Shown piece by piece: positions 17,637 through 26,273 of a stretch of 42,345 nt of DNA. The notes below the pieces were generated by a model. It was not told the DNA's origin, made no database searches, and worked only from the letters and a program-made list of their open reading frames with translations. Source of the stretch: Synergistaceae bacterium (GTDB taxonomy: Bacteria; Synergistota; Synergistia; Synergistales; Aminobacteriaceae); contig JAFSKV010000079.1 of the NCBI GenBank assembly GCA_017448795.1, forward strand, positions 1 through 42,345, read 5' to 3'. Within the stretch, counting starts at the first letter, position 1; every line of letters starts with the position of its first letter. The translations under genes were made by a program, and so were the position numbers.

Positions 17637-20147
17637 TCACTTGCAGGGCGAATATCCGCAGCTGAAGCAGTACTCGCACCCCGAAATCATCTCCAGAGGC
17701 GCGCCGCAGTCCGGGCATATAAGCGACTTGTCCGTCATCCGTGCCTCGTTTGTCTTGCGGTCTATCAGCTTGTCCAGAAGAAGCGCGATCGCGTCAGGTA
17801 TCGACCGTGCCACATGGTCATCATCGCAGTCAAGCATCCAGTACTGTTTGCCCGACAGCCCCTTGAGCGTGTCAATGAAGTCTTCCAGGACGCACCCGGA
17901 GCGCAGGCCTATCGATATTACGCGGGACAGTGCCTCAGTCATGGCCTTGAGCTCAGAGCCTGACTTGCCCACGTTGATGAATATCTCGAACGGGTCTTTG
18001 CCGTCAAGGTTCAGCGTGATGTAGATGCTTCCCCACGGGGTCGTGTCCTTTATCGTCTTCCCGAACACAACAGGCGCAGGGCGTTCCTTCACACGGCGGG
18101 GCTTTTCCTCCGGGACCGGGACGGGCTTCTTCTCTTCTTCCTTCTTGGCCTCGATGGGCTGGAATGAGCGCGAGCCGTCCCGGTATATCGTGATGCCCTT
18201 GCAACCCATGCTGTAGCAGTCCTGATACACCCGCCGAACGTCATCAACCGTTGCGCTGTTGGGCAGGTTGACGGTCTTGCTGATTCCGCTGTCGACAACC
18301 TGGGCGAAGATGCCTGTTACGTTCACATGCTGCTGCGTCGTGATGTCATAGGCCGTGACATAAGCCGGGTCCGAGATATGCCCGCCCGTTGAGCGGTATT
18401 CCGCCCTCAGCTCAGGGGTCAACAGCTTGTGCCAGAACTCCCTGTCCTCGAAGCCGCTTCCGTCAGTCTTCATGATCCTCCTGTTCCACGACCACGCGAA
18501 ATTAGGCTCAATCCCGGAGCTCGCGTCGAGAAGCATCGATATTGACCCGGTAGGAGCGATTGAGAGCCGCCGGCTGTTGCGCATGTTCCCGCGGAATAGA
18601 TTCGACAGGATGAACTTCGCGTCCTCAAAGTCGAACTCTTCCAGCGTGTTCACGAGGGTAGCAGGAATCTTCCCGGCTGACTTCATTTCGCGGAGCATCG
18701 CCCGGTATTCGCCGTTGGTGTCAGGAATCTTAACGCCCCCGAATAGCTCGCGCACCAAGCCATGTTCAGGGAAAGGATTTTTGCCCGCGTCCGTAACTAT
18801 CTGGATTGTTGCTGACAGTGCAGACCGCGCCATTGTCCCGCCGAGCTTCTTGCAGAAAGCGTTGAACTTGTCCGAGCCGTACGTTATCCCCCGCATTATC
18901 GACGCGTCAGCAAGCCCCATTATCCCCAGTCCGACGGGGCGGATTGACTTTGTCCGCAGGCCGATTTTCTCCAGCGGGTACGAGCATGCATCTATCACCA
19001 GGTCGAGATAGTATGTTGACCTGAACACCTGCGCGCTGAATCTCTCCCAGTCAAATTTGCGGTCATCGTTCACGAACATTTCGACGTTGATTGAGCCGAG
19101 GTTGCAGCTGGTGAAGTTGGGCAATGGCTGTTCACCGCATGGGTTGGTCGCCTCAATGTCCCATTCCTCGCCGCCCATCTTGAGGAGGTTATCCTGCCGG
19201 GCCCGGTCAATGAAGAATACGCCCGGGTCTCCTCGCTTCCAGGCTGACTCGCATATGTGGTTAATGAGATCTTTTGCCTTCACCGTCCGCACAATTCTCC
19301 CGTCAACACGCGAATGAAGGTCAAAATCCGTGTCATCACTTGCCGCCGTCATGAGCTGATCCGAGACCGCAACAGATATGTTGAAGTACGATAATTTGCC
19401 GTCCTCTGTCTTGCAGTCAATGAAGTCGTAAATGTCCGGGTGGTCGTCAAACAGCATCCCCATGAGTGCCGCCCGTCTCTTTCCGCCCTGAACGACAACC
19501 GCGCCCATTGTGTTCCATGTCTCCATGAATGACACAGGCCCGGACGCTTTGCCGCCTGTTCCGCCCGCAATCTCGGAGCTTTGTTCCCGGAGATGGCCGA
19601 AGTTCCCGCCGACTCCCCCGCCGAACTTGCTGATTATGCTGGCGTTCTTGACCGAGTCGAATATCCCCTCGATGCTGTCAGGCACGCTTATCACGAAACA
19701 CGCAAATAACTGCTGGTTCTTTGTGCGAGAGTCGTGGAGCTTCCTGTAGTCCTCAAGCGTCATGTCGTCAGGACTCTTGTAGATTATGGCTGACATTTCG
19801 GGAATTACAGTGAGTCCCGCCGCAGAGCTGAACAGGCACGGCGAGTTGAACAGAAACCGGCGGCCTAATATGTCGCTGGCAATGTTCTTCTCCACCGTCC
19901 GAATCCAGTCAGCATCGTCCGAGTAATTCACCTCTGCGCTTGCCACTGTCCTTGACACCCTCCGCGCGAACTCCTCAAACGTGCGTTCCTTCCTGAGTGA
20001 TTTTGTCTCAGCGTCATACCTCTGCACAAAGTAACGCTGTTCCAGAAGCCACACTGCATTTTCCGACAGCCTGGACGTTCCCGAAGGTTCAAGAGTCTTT
20101 GTGCTGATTTCCGCGCTGAAGTAATCCTTTATGTTTTGTCTGCCCAT
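17637..20147 (-). CDS. nrdJ: Adenosylcobalamin-dependent (class II) ribonucleoside-diphosphate reductase
   Basis: An 836-residue enzyme that reduces ribonucleotides to deoxyribonucleotides using a coenzyme B12 radical, with or without oxygen. Visible features are FNSPCLFSS (active-site Cys), the FACFVIS segment, GGGVGGNFGHLR, NPCGEQPLPNFTSCNLGSIN with catalytic Cys/Glu, and the APTGSISMLLDASSGIEP loop. A Lys/Glu/Pro-rich linker (about 670-700) leads to a C-terminal TSCPD-like part and a final zinc-ribbon CPDCGAPLEMISGCEYCFSCGY. No ATP-cone is evident. It implies a B12 supply. The ribosome site is weak (AGGGGA about 18 bases before ATG). It has its own terminator and is probably transcribed alone. 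Confidence 0.96.
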   Translation of the reverse strand: MGRQNIKDYFSAEISTKTLEPSGTSRLSENAVWLLEQRYFVQRYDAETKSLRKERTFEEFARRVSRTVASAEVNYSDDADWIRTVEKNIASDILGRRFLFNSPCLFSSAAGLTVIPEMSAIIYKSPDDMTLEDYRKLHDSRTKNQQLFACFVISVPDSIEGIFDSVKNASIISKFGGGVGGNFGHLREQSSEIAGGTGGKASGPVSFMETWNTMGAVVVQGGKRRAALMGMLFDDHPDIYDFIDCKTEDGKLSYFNISVAVSDQLMTAASDDTDFDLHSRVDGRIVRTVKAKDLINHICESAWKRGDPGVFFIDRARQDNLLKMGGEEWDIEATNPCGEQPLPNFTSCNLGSINVEMFVNDDRKFDWERFSAQVFRSTYYLDLVIDACSYPLEKIGLRTKSIRPVGLGIMGLADASIMRGITYGSDKFNAFCKKLGGTMARSALSATIQIVTDAGKNPFPEHGLVRELFGGVKIPDTNGEYRAMLREMKSAGKIPATLVNTLEEFDFEDAKFILSNLFRGNMRNSRRLSIAPTGSISMLLDASSGIEPNFAWSWNRRIMKTDGSGFEDREFWHKLLTPELRAEYRSTGGHISDPAYVTAYDITTQQHVNVTGIFAQVVDSGISKTVNLPNSATVDDVRRVYQDCYSMGCKGITIYRDGSRSFQPIEAKKEEEKKPVPVPEEKPRRVKERPAPVVFGKTIKDTTPWGSIYITLNLDGKDPFEIFINVGKSGSELKAMTEALSRVISIGLRSGCVLEDFIDTLKGLSGKQYWMLDCDDDHVARSIPDAIALLLDKLIDRKTNEARMTDKSLICPDCGAPLEMISGCEYCFSCGYSPCK

Positions 20148-20175
20148 TTCGCTGTAATACTAGTTCCCCTTCCGC

Positions 20176-20216
20176 AAAAAATTACCCCCAGACCCCCATT
20201 CAAGAGAGTCTGAGGG
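20176..20216 (-). terminator. Terminator of the large secreted protein gene
   Basis: Minus-strand CCCTCAGAC pairs with GTCTGGGGG over nine pairs including one G-T wobble, followed by TAATTTTTT. It separates the secreted-protein gene from nrdJ. Confidence 0.8.
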
Positions 20217-20252
20217 CGGTTTATGGTGCTGTATGTTGTTGTTACTGCTGCG

Positions 20253-21953
20253 TTACTTGCTGAATTTCTGGTAGATCTTCACGAGGCGCGCAAAGAGTCC
20301 GTTCTTCGGGTCAATCTTGGCGTTGCCGAACTCAAAGCGGAATGTCTCCGGGTCTTCTGCCCTGAACGAGAACGACGGCACAGAATATTCAGCCGTGAGA
20401 ACGTCATTCACAGCGTCGGCGATTTCCCCGAAGCCGAGCATCTTCGCCATCGGAAGAAGCATCGCAAGGACTCCGTTCTCGTCATCCGTTATCCAGCCAC
20501 GTATTGCCTCGAAGTCAATCCATAATGCCGCGATTCCTTTCTCTTTCACGAGGGACTCCAGCGCGGGCTTAAGGACAGGTTTACCGCCGAGATTCTGGAG
20601 CTCCGCAAAGTTTATGCTGAGAGTCCCGCCCCTGTCCTGAATGAAGCATGATACAGGGCTGAGTGATGAGTCGAGCTGTAACACTCCTTCCTGTACTTTC
20701 TGGAAATGGGGGGATTTCGTGAGGCGGGCAAAAATTTTTCCGGCAGCATCCTTCATCCCTGTCTGAGATATATACAGCGCGGGAATCTTGAAGCCCTCGT
20801 ACGTTACGCTGTCATTCACGGTTACAGAGAAAGGCCCGGTGAAGAATGATGAAAACTCGTCTTCATTTATCCCGAAACGAACACGCATCTGCCTGACGAG
20901 TTCCTTCCAGAAATCCGCGCCGTCCTTCTGGTTCTTTATGGCCGAAAGCGTCATATACCCGCCCAGCGCGAAAAGAGGGCTCTTTGACCCGCCGGGATTC
21001 ATGTATGACCCCTTTACCGGGACTCTTTTGTCGGAAATATTCGCCGAGTATTCCGCCTTCATGGCCTCCTTGAGGTTCACGTGGACTGACATCGCGAACT
21101 TGTCCGGCTCGCTCGTGAAGCCAAGCTCAAAGTTAAGCGGCTTGTCGAAAATCTCAGCTATCTTGTCGGCTGAATCAAGGGCGTTTTCCGTGTCGAGCTT
21201 GTCAAGCGTCTTGTAGTCAAGGTGAATGTAGGCAAAATTCTTGTCGCTGAATTTCCGTGCCTCCTTTGCGAAAAGCCGGGCTTCCTCGACGTTAAGGGCG
21301 TTGCGCGAAGCTATAAGCTGTTCTGCTGACATGGCAGCGACGATCATGCCGCCTTCAGTCTTCAGGAATAATTCATTGTCTATGCGGTAAGAGCCGTCTT
21401 TGAGCTTTTCGGCCTTTATCATGGTCTGCGCGATGGCTGTTAATGGGTTGTCATTGCCGAGAATCAATTTCGCGAAGTCCGTATCTTCTGCCGTTCCGTC
21501 AGCAATCTTCCTCACAGTCCCGGCCATGCTTGAATCAACCGTGAATGCCATCTGGAAGAACGGAGGCCGCTTCTTGTCCGGGTCTTCCGTGCCGATTATG
21601 ACTGCCGCTGACTTGATGGGAGTTTTTTCCGCGAACGCCCGGATGAACTCGACAGCCCCCATGATGTCGCTTGAGTGTTTCGACTTGAGTATCAGGGGCA
21701 TGAAGATGTCGATGTTTTCCTCCGACACAAGCCATCTCAGGAACGCGCCCGTGTCCTCAAGCCTCAGCACGCCGTAAACAGAATCTTCCGCCCGTGACAC
21801 AAGAGCGTTTTCCGGGAGAAGCCCGGACTCTGAAGTCTGCGGTGAAGGAAGCAGCTTCGACGGGAGCAGATCCCCCAGGCTGAGCGCCGAGGCCGCGGAC
21901 GATGAGAGCATTGCCGCTATAACCGCGAGGCACAAAACTTTTCTCATTCTCAC
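20253..21953 (-). CDS. Large exported protein of unknown function
   Basis: A 566-residue protein with a clear signal peptide (RMRKVLCLAVIAAMLSSSAASA). The start chosen is GTG 21953, ten bases after AGGAGG; ATG 21947 is the alternative, and the longer open frame to 22013 runs through a terminator. The mature protein alternates beta-rich stretches and helices and has no motif I recognise; phrases such as LVSRAEDSVYGVLRLEDTGAFLRWL, GFTSEPDKFAMSVHVNL and a C-terminal FRFEFGNAKIDPKNGLF suggest a multi-domain periplasmic or surface protein. No transmembrane anchor or lipobox is evident. It sits alone between tpiA and nrdJ with terminators on both sides, so context gives no function. Confidence 0.8.
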   Translation of the reverse strand: MRMRKVLCLAVIAAMLSSSAASALSLGDLLPSKLLPSPQTSESGLLPENALVSRAEDSVYGVLRLEDTGAFLRWLVSEENIDIFMPLILKSKHSSDIMGAVEFIRAFAEKTPIKSAAVIIGTEDPDKKRPPFFQMAFTVDSSMAGTVRKIADGTAEDTDFAKLILGNDNPLTAIAQTMIKAEKLKDGSYRIDNELFLKTEGGMIVAAMSAEQLIASRNALNVEEARLFAKEARKFSDKNFAYIHLDYKTLDKLDTENALDSADKIAEIFDKPLNFELGFTSEPDKFAMSVHVNLKEAMKAEYSANISDKRVPVKGSYMNPGGSKSPLFALGGYMTLSAIKNQKDGADFWKELVRQMRVRFGINEDEFSSFFTGPFSVTVNDSVTYEGFKIPALYISQTGMKDAAGKIFARLTKSPHFQKVQEGVLQLDSSLSPVSCFIQDRGGTLSINFAELQNLGGKPVLKPALESLVKEKGIAALWIDFEAIRGWITDDENGVLAMLLPMAKMLGFGEIADAVNDVLTAEYSVPSFSFRAEDPETFRFEFGNAKIDPKNGLFARLVKIYQKFSK

Positions 21954-21979
21954 TGTGAATATTCCTCCTTTGGTCGACA

Positions 21980-22010
21980 AAAATACCCCCCCGCGTTCAC
22001 AGCAGGAGGG
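21980..22010 (-). terminator. Terminator of tpiA
   Basis: Minus-strand CCCTCCTGC pairs with GCGGGGGGG (two G-T wobbles) and is followed by TATTTTTG, ten bases after the tpiA stop. Confidence 0.75.
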
Positions 22011-22019
22011 CATGACAAA

Positions 22020-22769
22020 TTAGCCTTTGTACGCCGTGTAAATCTCGATGAACGGGGCGGGCTTGAGTGACGCTCCTCCGACTAATGCCCCGTCAATGTC
22101 GGGCTGTGAGAGAAGCTCCTTGGCGTTTGAGCCTTTGACGCTTCCGCCGTAGAGTATCACCGCTTCTTTCTGGCCGATAAGCTCGCGACTCCACTTGCAG
22201 ACTTCCTCAGCCTGCGCTGGCGTGGCGGTCTTGCCTGTACCGATTGCCCAGACCGGCTCGTAAGCGTAGATGATTTTTGCGGTTTCAGCGGGGGTTAATC
22301 CTGCAATCGCGCTCTTTATCTGGCGTTCCATGACGGTGAATGTATTTCCTGACTCGCGTTCCTCCAGCGTCTCACCGTAGCAGAAAACAGGAGTCATTCC
22401 AGCGTCGAGGAGAGCCTTGACCTTCTTTGCGATCATCTCGTCTGGCTCAAAGAATATGTGCCTGCGCTCGCTGTGTCCGATTATGACGTGGGTGACTCCG
22501 TATTCCTTCAGCATGGGGATTGAGATTTCGCCGGTGAACGCGCCGCTTGCCTCGTAGTAGACATTCTGCGCGCCGAAGATGAAGCCTTCCTTCTTGGCGG
22601 CCTGTGAGAGAGGCCACAATGACGTGAACGGGGCGAAGATTCCGACTTCGAGGTCAGGAGCGTCCTTCACGGGATTGTACACCGCGGGGAAGTCCTTGAA
22701 GAATGCTTCCGTCTCGGCGTATGTGTTGTTCATCTTCCAGTTGCCATACAGGTAAATTTTCTTGCTCAT
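22020..22769 (-). CDS. tpiA: Triosephosphate isomerase
   Basis: A 249-residue TIM-barrel enzyme interconverting dihydroxyacetone phosphate and glyceraldehyde 3-phosphate in glycolysis. GNWKMN near residue 10 holds the substrate-binding Asn/Lys, IIGHSERR the catalytic His, and YEPVWAIGTGKTA the catalytic Glu and the mobile loop; GGSVKGSNA and GALVGGASLK bind phosphate. Full family length. It lies about 100 bases downstream of pgk on the same strand, with a GGAGGTAAC ribosome site, and is followed by a terminator, so pgk-tpiA is likely one transcript. Confidence 0.98.
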   Translation of the reverse strand: MSKKIYLYGNWKMNNTYAETEAFFKDFPAVYNPVKDAPDLEVGIFAPFTSLWPLSQAAKKEGFIFGAQNVYYEASGAFTGEISIPMLKEYGVTHVIIGHSERRHIFFEPDEMIAKKVKALLDAGMTPVFCYGETLEERESGNTFTVMERQIKSAIAGLTPAETAKIIYAYEPVWAIGTGKTATPAQAEEVCKWSRELIGQKEAVILYGGSVKGSNAKELLSQPDIDGALVGGASLKPAPFIEIYTAYKG

Positions 22770-22871
22770 GATGTTACCTCCTTAGTGCCTGCTGTGATGT
22801 GCCTGCTGTTGCTGACAAATGCCCGGGCCGTCAAAAGAAACCGCAACGCCCCAAGCTGGACAGAGGCCTCA

Positions 22872-24059
22872 CTAGATCTTGAACGGTGCCATTCCGGGAA
22901 GCTCTTTGCCCTCGCAGAATTCAAGGCTCGCCCCTCCGCCTGTCGACACGTGCGAAACCTTGTCGGCAACCTTGAACTGACGCACCGCGCTGGCCGTGTC
23001 TCCTCCGCCGATTACCGTTGTCGCTCCCTTGGCTGTTACCGCCGCGACTGCCTCAGCGAGCTTCTTTGTGCCTTCCGCAAATTTCTCATCCTCGAACACG
23101 CCCATGGGTCCGTTCCACAGCACTGACTTCGCTCCGTCAAGAGCCGCAACAAACAGCTTCACAGTCTCCGGGCCGATGTCCAGCCCCATCTTGCCGGCGG
23201 GCATGGCATCACTGCTTACGACTTCCGTATCACTGGCATCAATCGCTGACGCAACGACGCTGTCAACAGGAAGCAGAATCTTCACGCCCATATCAGCGGC
23301 CTTCTTGAGGGTGTCCTTAGCGAAGTCGAGCCGCTCAGTGTCGCAAAGGGACTTGCCGATTTCCTTGCCCTGGGCCTTGAGGAACGTGTAGGCCATTCCG
23401 CCGCCGATGAGGATTGTTGTTGCCTTGTTGAGGAGGTTGCCGACGATTGCGATTTTGTCTGAGACTTTAGCTCCGCCCAGTATGAGGACGTAAGGCTTGG
23501 CCGGGTTCTCGCTGACCGCGCCGAGCATGTCGCCCTCACGCATGAGGAGATCGCCAGCAAACGCCGCCTTCACGAACGGGATAACGCCGCTTGTTGAGCA
23601 GTCCGCCCTGTGGGATGCGCTGAAAGCGTCCATCACGAACACGTCAAAGGGAGCGGCCATCTTCTTGCTGAACTCAGGATCATTCTTCTGCTCTTCCGGG
23701 TGGTAGCGGGAGTTCTCAAGCATGACAATCTCGCCGGGCTTCAGAGCGTCAACAGCCGCCGCAACCTTGTCGCCCACGCAGTCATCAACGAAAACGACCT
23801 TGAGTCCGTAAGCCTTCTCGACATCGGGGACTATCTGAGACAGCGAGAATGCCGGGTCGACTTTTCCCTTTGGCCTGCCGAAGTGTGAGACAAGAGCGAC
23901 CTTCGCGCCTGCGTCGAGAAGTTTCTTGAGTGTGCTTGTGTGTGCGAGGATGCGGGCATTGTCCGTTACTTTTCCGTTCTTGAAGGGGACGTTGAAGTCT
24001 ACGCGCATGAGTACTTTCTTCCCTGCGACATCAGCGGGGGTAAAAGTTTTGAGCTTCAT
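22872..24059 (-). CDS. pgk: Phosphoglycerate kinase
   Basis: A 395-residue glycolytic kinase making ATP from 1,3-bisphosphoglycerate. Conserved elements are [10 protein letters not shown] (about 15-24), VSHFGRPKG, the [11 protein letters not shown] stretch, [31 protein letters not shown] and the C-terminal [19 protein letters not shown] nucleotide loops. One family feature is slightly changed: [10 protein letters not shown] where LENVRFYPEE is usual. The ATG follows ACGGAGGAAA. It lies downstream of whiA with a 100-base gap and upstream of tpiA. Confidence 0.98.
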   Translation of the reverse strand: MKLKTFTPADVAGKKVLMRVDFNVPFKNGKVTDNARILAHTSTLKKLLDAGAKVALVSHFGRPKGKVDPAFSLSQIVPDVEKAYGLKVVFVDDCVGDKVAAAVDALKPGEIVMLENSRYHPEEQKNDPEFSKKMAAPFDVFVMDAFSASHRADCSTSGVIPFVKAAFAGDLLMREGDMLGAVSENPAKPYVLILGGAKVSDKIAIVGNLLNKATTILIGGGMAYTFLKAQGKEIGKSLCDTERLDFAKDTLKKAADMGVKILLPVDSVVASAIDASDTEVVSSDAMPAGKMGLDIGPETVKLFVAALDGAKSVLWNGPMGVFEDEKFAEGTKKLAEAVAAVTAKGATTVIGGGDTASAVRQFKVADKVSHVSTGGGASLEFCEGKELPGMAPFKI

Positions 24060-24163
24060 GGTGAATTTCCTCCGTATTAAATTTTGTCTGTGGATTTGGT
24101 GTTTACCTGCTGACTATTTTACAGCAAATTTCCGTTTGAGGGAGAATGTGAATGACCAGCCCG

Positions 24164-25030
24164 CTAACCATGCCGATTTTCCACTAGTGAGCGCAGTCTG
24201 TTCCACCTGTAATTGACGGTGCTTTTGCTGACGGGTGGCGACAGTCTCATGCCCAGCTCCTCAAGAGATATGTCGGGATTCTCAAGCCTTGCGTCAACAA
24301 CTTCACGCAGCTTTTCCGGGAGGGTATCAAGCATTCCTGATGACATGATTTCTTCCGCGAGCCTTCGTTGTTCGTGGGCGGCTCTGACTGACCGGGCAAT
24401 ATTCGCCGCGTCATAGTTGCGTTCAAGGTTGGCTTTGTTTCTTGCTGACCTGATGAGAGTCATTCCCTCGAAGTCCAATGCGCCCGCCTCAATCCCTATG
24501 TTGTAGAGGAACGTTGTAATGTCGTCATGATTGCGGAGGGAAAATTCATTCCTGTGTCCGCTCCAGGCAAGCCCGGTTTTGTCGATGATGGTGCGTGTGA
24601 GGGCTGAAGTTTCCGGGTCTGAGATTATGAGCGTGAGATAGTAGCCTGATTTCGGGAAGTAGAGCCCGCCTGCTGTCCCCCATAAACCTTTGAGCCAAGG
24701 CCATATATCGCTGACTTTTTCCGGGACTGTGAGCTTTACGGGAGGGAGTGTGAATTTCACGGAAGGTTTGTGATTTGGGCGTGTGATCATTGAGACAGAG
24801 AGGGGGAATTTCCGTGAGTATGACGTGAGAGGCCAGAGGGGGAATTTTGCCGGGCCTGAGAGTCTCCTTGCTGCTCTGAGTCTGTTTGTGGTGAAGGTGC
24901 CGGAGTGACGGCGCATTCCTGTGAGGAGGCCGGATGCCTCAGCGTCAGCGTTCCGGCGTGAGGTTACGGGGGACGTGAGCCATTCGTCCCAGATTTTCGC
25001 GAGCCATAAATCCCTGTCCATTCCCGGCAA
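24164..25030 (-). CDS. whiA: WhiA-like DNA-binding regulator
   Basis: A 288-residue protein. The N-terminal two thirds resemble the LAGLIDADG-derived domain of WhiA (EASGLLTGMRRHSG, LTLIISDPETSALTRTII, AGALDFEGMTLIRSARNKANLERNYDAANIARS). The C-terminus is the WhiA helix-turn-helix: LPEKLREVVDARLENPDISLEELG followed by PPVSKSTVNYRWNRLRSL. WhiA binds DNA and affects sporulation in actinomycetes and cell division in Firmicutes; here it stands upstream of pgk-tpiA. The start is either TTG 25030, close to AAGGGGG, or ATG 25021. Homing-endonuclease activity is not expected, as in other WhiA proteins. Target genes in this organism are unknown. Confidence 0.85.
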   Translation of the reverse strand: MPGMDRDLWLAKIWDEWLTSPVTSRRNADAEASGLLTGMRRHSGTFTTNRLRAARRLSGPAKFPLWPLTSYSRKFPLSVSMITRPNHKPSVKFTLPPVKLTVPEKVSDIWPWLKGLWGTAGGLYFPKSGYYLTLIISDPETSALTRTIIDKTGLAWSGHRNEFSLRNHDDITTFLYNIGIEAGALDFEGMTLIRSARNKANLERNYDAANIARSVRAAHEQRRLAEEIMSSGMLDTLPEKLREVVDARLENPDISLEELGMRLSPPVSKSTVNYRWNRLRSLVENRHG

Positions 25031-25072
25031 GAAGCCCCCTTCTGACTGTTCGGAGTGAGTATATTCTACCAG

Positions 25073-26206
25073 CTAGGAGCGCCTCACCTCGTCAATCACC
25101 TTCAGCCACTTTTCCGACCATTTCGCGAACGAGAAGCCTTCCTTGACTGTCTGATACGCGTTGTCAGAAAGTTTGTCCCTGAGTTCCCGGGACGTTATGA
25201 GCCTCTCCATGGCTTCCTCCAGCTCGCTCTGAACCGGGCTGATCATGAGTCCGTTGTAGCCGTCGATTATAGCGTTGGTTATCCCGCCTATGTTCGTAGC
25301 GATGACCGCGCACCCTGCCGCCATGGCCTCAAGGAGGGACAGCGAGATTGCCTCGTGCTTGATTGTCGGGATGACCGCGATGTGATACTTGCTGTGGAAA
25401 TTCACGCTGTCTTCCGCGCTGTAGGACGTGAATGTTACGTTGGGGAACTCTCCGAGCCTGCCGCGCATGTAGCCTTCATCCGGGCCTGTTCCTGCTACTG
25501 TGACGCTGAGTCCGGGATATTTGCGCAGGATGTTAGCCGCCGCGTCTGCGAATAGCCTTGTCCCCCTGTAACTCACTAGCCTTCTGGCAAACACGACTGA
25601 TATATTGCAGCTGTCTTTCTTAGGCTTGGAGCTTGGTATTTCTGAATAGTTAGGGATGCAGTGAAAGTTTTGCGAGATTGTTTTGACTTGTGTCCTGTAC
25701 CAGTTGATGAAGTTGTAATCCACGCAGACCAAGTTGTTGCTGTATGAATAGCGGCGTGTCTTGACGATAGCCCGGAGCGCGCATTTCAGGGCTTGGGCGT
25801 AATTCACCAGGGCGGGGGCTTTGCCGAAAACCGCATCATCCCACGCTACCCCGTGGTCAATGGATATTACACGCTTGAACCTGCTGGGGGTTATGATTAT
25901 GTCCGTCGCGAATATGAGGATGTCCTCTAAGTAATTTGCCCCCCCCCCCCCCTCGTCAGTATTTCGGCCTATCCAGTCGAGAAGCCCCCCGACCTTTCCG
26001 CCGCTTTTGACTCCTGCCACAGTGAACCCGCGGAAGCCTGCGGTGAAATTCTCCCTTGAGTGCTGGCAGACGACAACCTCATAGCCCGCTCCTGCGAGAA
26101 GCCCGCCCAAGTCAGCTATGTACTTTTCGAGGCCGCCGATAACCAGCTTCATGTTCTCATCTAGAAGGCGGGGGCAGATGATGAAGCACTTTACCTTTTT
26201 CGGCAA
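25073..26206 (-). CDS. GT4-type glycosyltransferase with in-frame G14 tract
   Basis: A 377-residue GT-B fold glycosyltransferase, probably acting in surface-glycan assembly. N-terminal GGLEKYIADLGGLLAGAGYEV is the acceptor-side Rossmann motif; the C-terminal half has VVFARRLVSYRGTRLFADA, VTVAGTGPDEGYM and HEAISLSLLEAMAAGCAVIATNIGG, the GT4 donor site with its EX7E-type motif. A run of 14 G (C14 at 25939-25952) encodes GGGG in a loop near residues 86-89; at this length the frame is continuous, so the gene is on, but loss or gain of one G would shift it. The TTG start at 26206 follows AGGAG and a TGATATAAT promoter 40 bases upstream. Donor and acceptor are unknown. Confidence 0.9.
   Translation of the reverse strand: MPKKVKCFIICPRLLDENMKLVIGGLEKYIADLGGLLAGAGYEVVVCQHSRENFTAGFRGFTVAGVKSGGKVGGLLDWIGRNTDEGGGGANYLEDILIFATDIIITPSRFKRVISIDHGVAWDDAVFGKAPALVNYAQALKCALRAIVKTRRYSYSNNLVCVDYNFINWYRTQVKTISQNFHCIPNYSEIPSSKPKKDSCNISVVFARRLVSYRGTRLFADAAANILRKYPGLSVTVAGTGPDEGYMRGRLGEFPNVTFTSYSAEDSVNFHSKYHIAVIPTIKHEAISLSLLEAMAAGCAVIATNIGGITNAIIDGYNGLMISPVQSELEEAMERLITSRELRDKLSDNAYQTVKEGFSFAKWSEKWLKVIDEVRRS
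25939..25952 (-). repeat. Homopolymeric G14 tract (C14 on plus strand) inside a glycosyltransferase
   Basis: Fourteen consecutive C on the plus strand, read as G14 in the coding direction. Long poly-G tracts in glycosyltransferase genes are classic slipped-strand phase-variation sites. The length given keeps the frame open. Confidence 0.85.
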
Positions 26207-26245
26207 AATAAAGCTCTCCTTTCTTCAATTGCTGGATTCGCTGGG

Positions 26246-26251
26246 ATTATA
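26246..26251 (-). promoter_or_regulatory. Extended -10 promoter of the GT4 gene
   Basis: Minus-strand TGATATAAT, with TG one base before a perfect TATAAT, 40 bases before the TTG start. Same geometry as the plus-strand glycan genes at 13729, 15161 and 16412. Confidence 0.6.
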
Positions 26252-26273
26252 TCACGCCGGGAGATGCTCCGTG

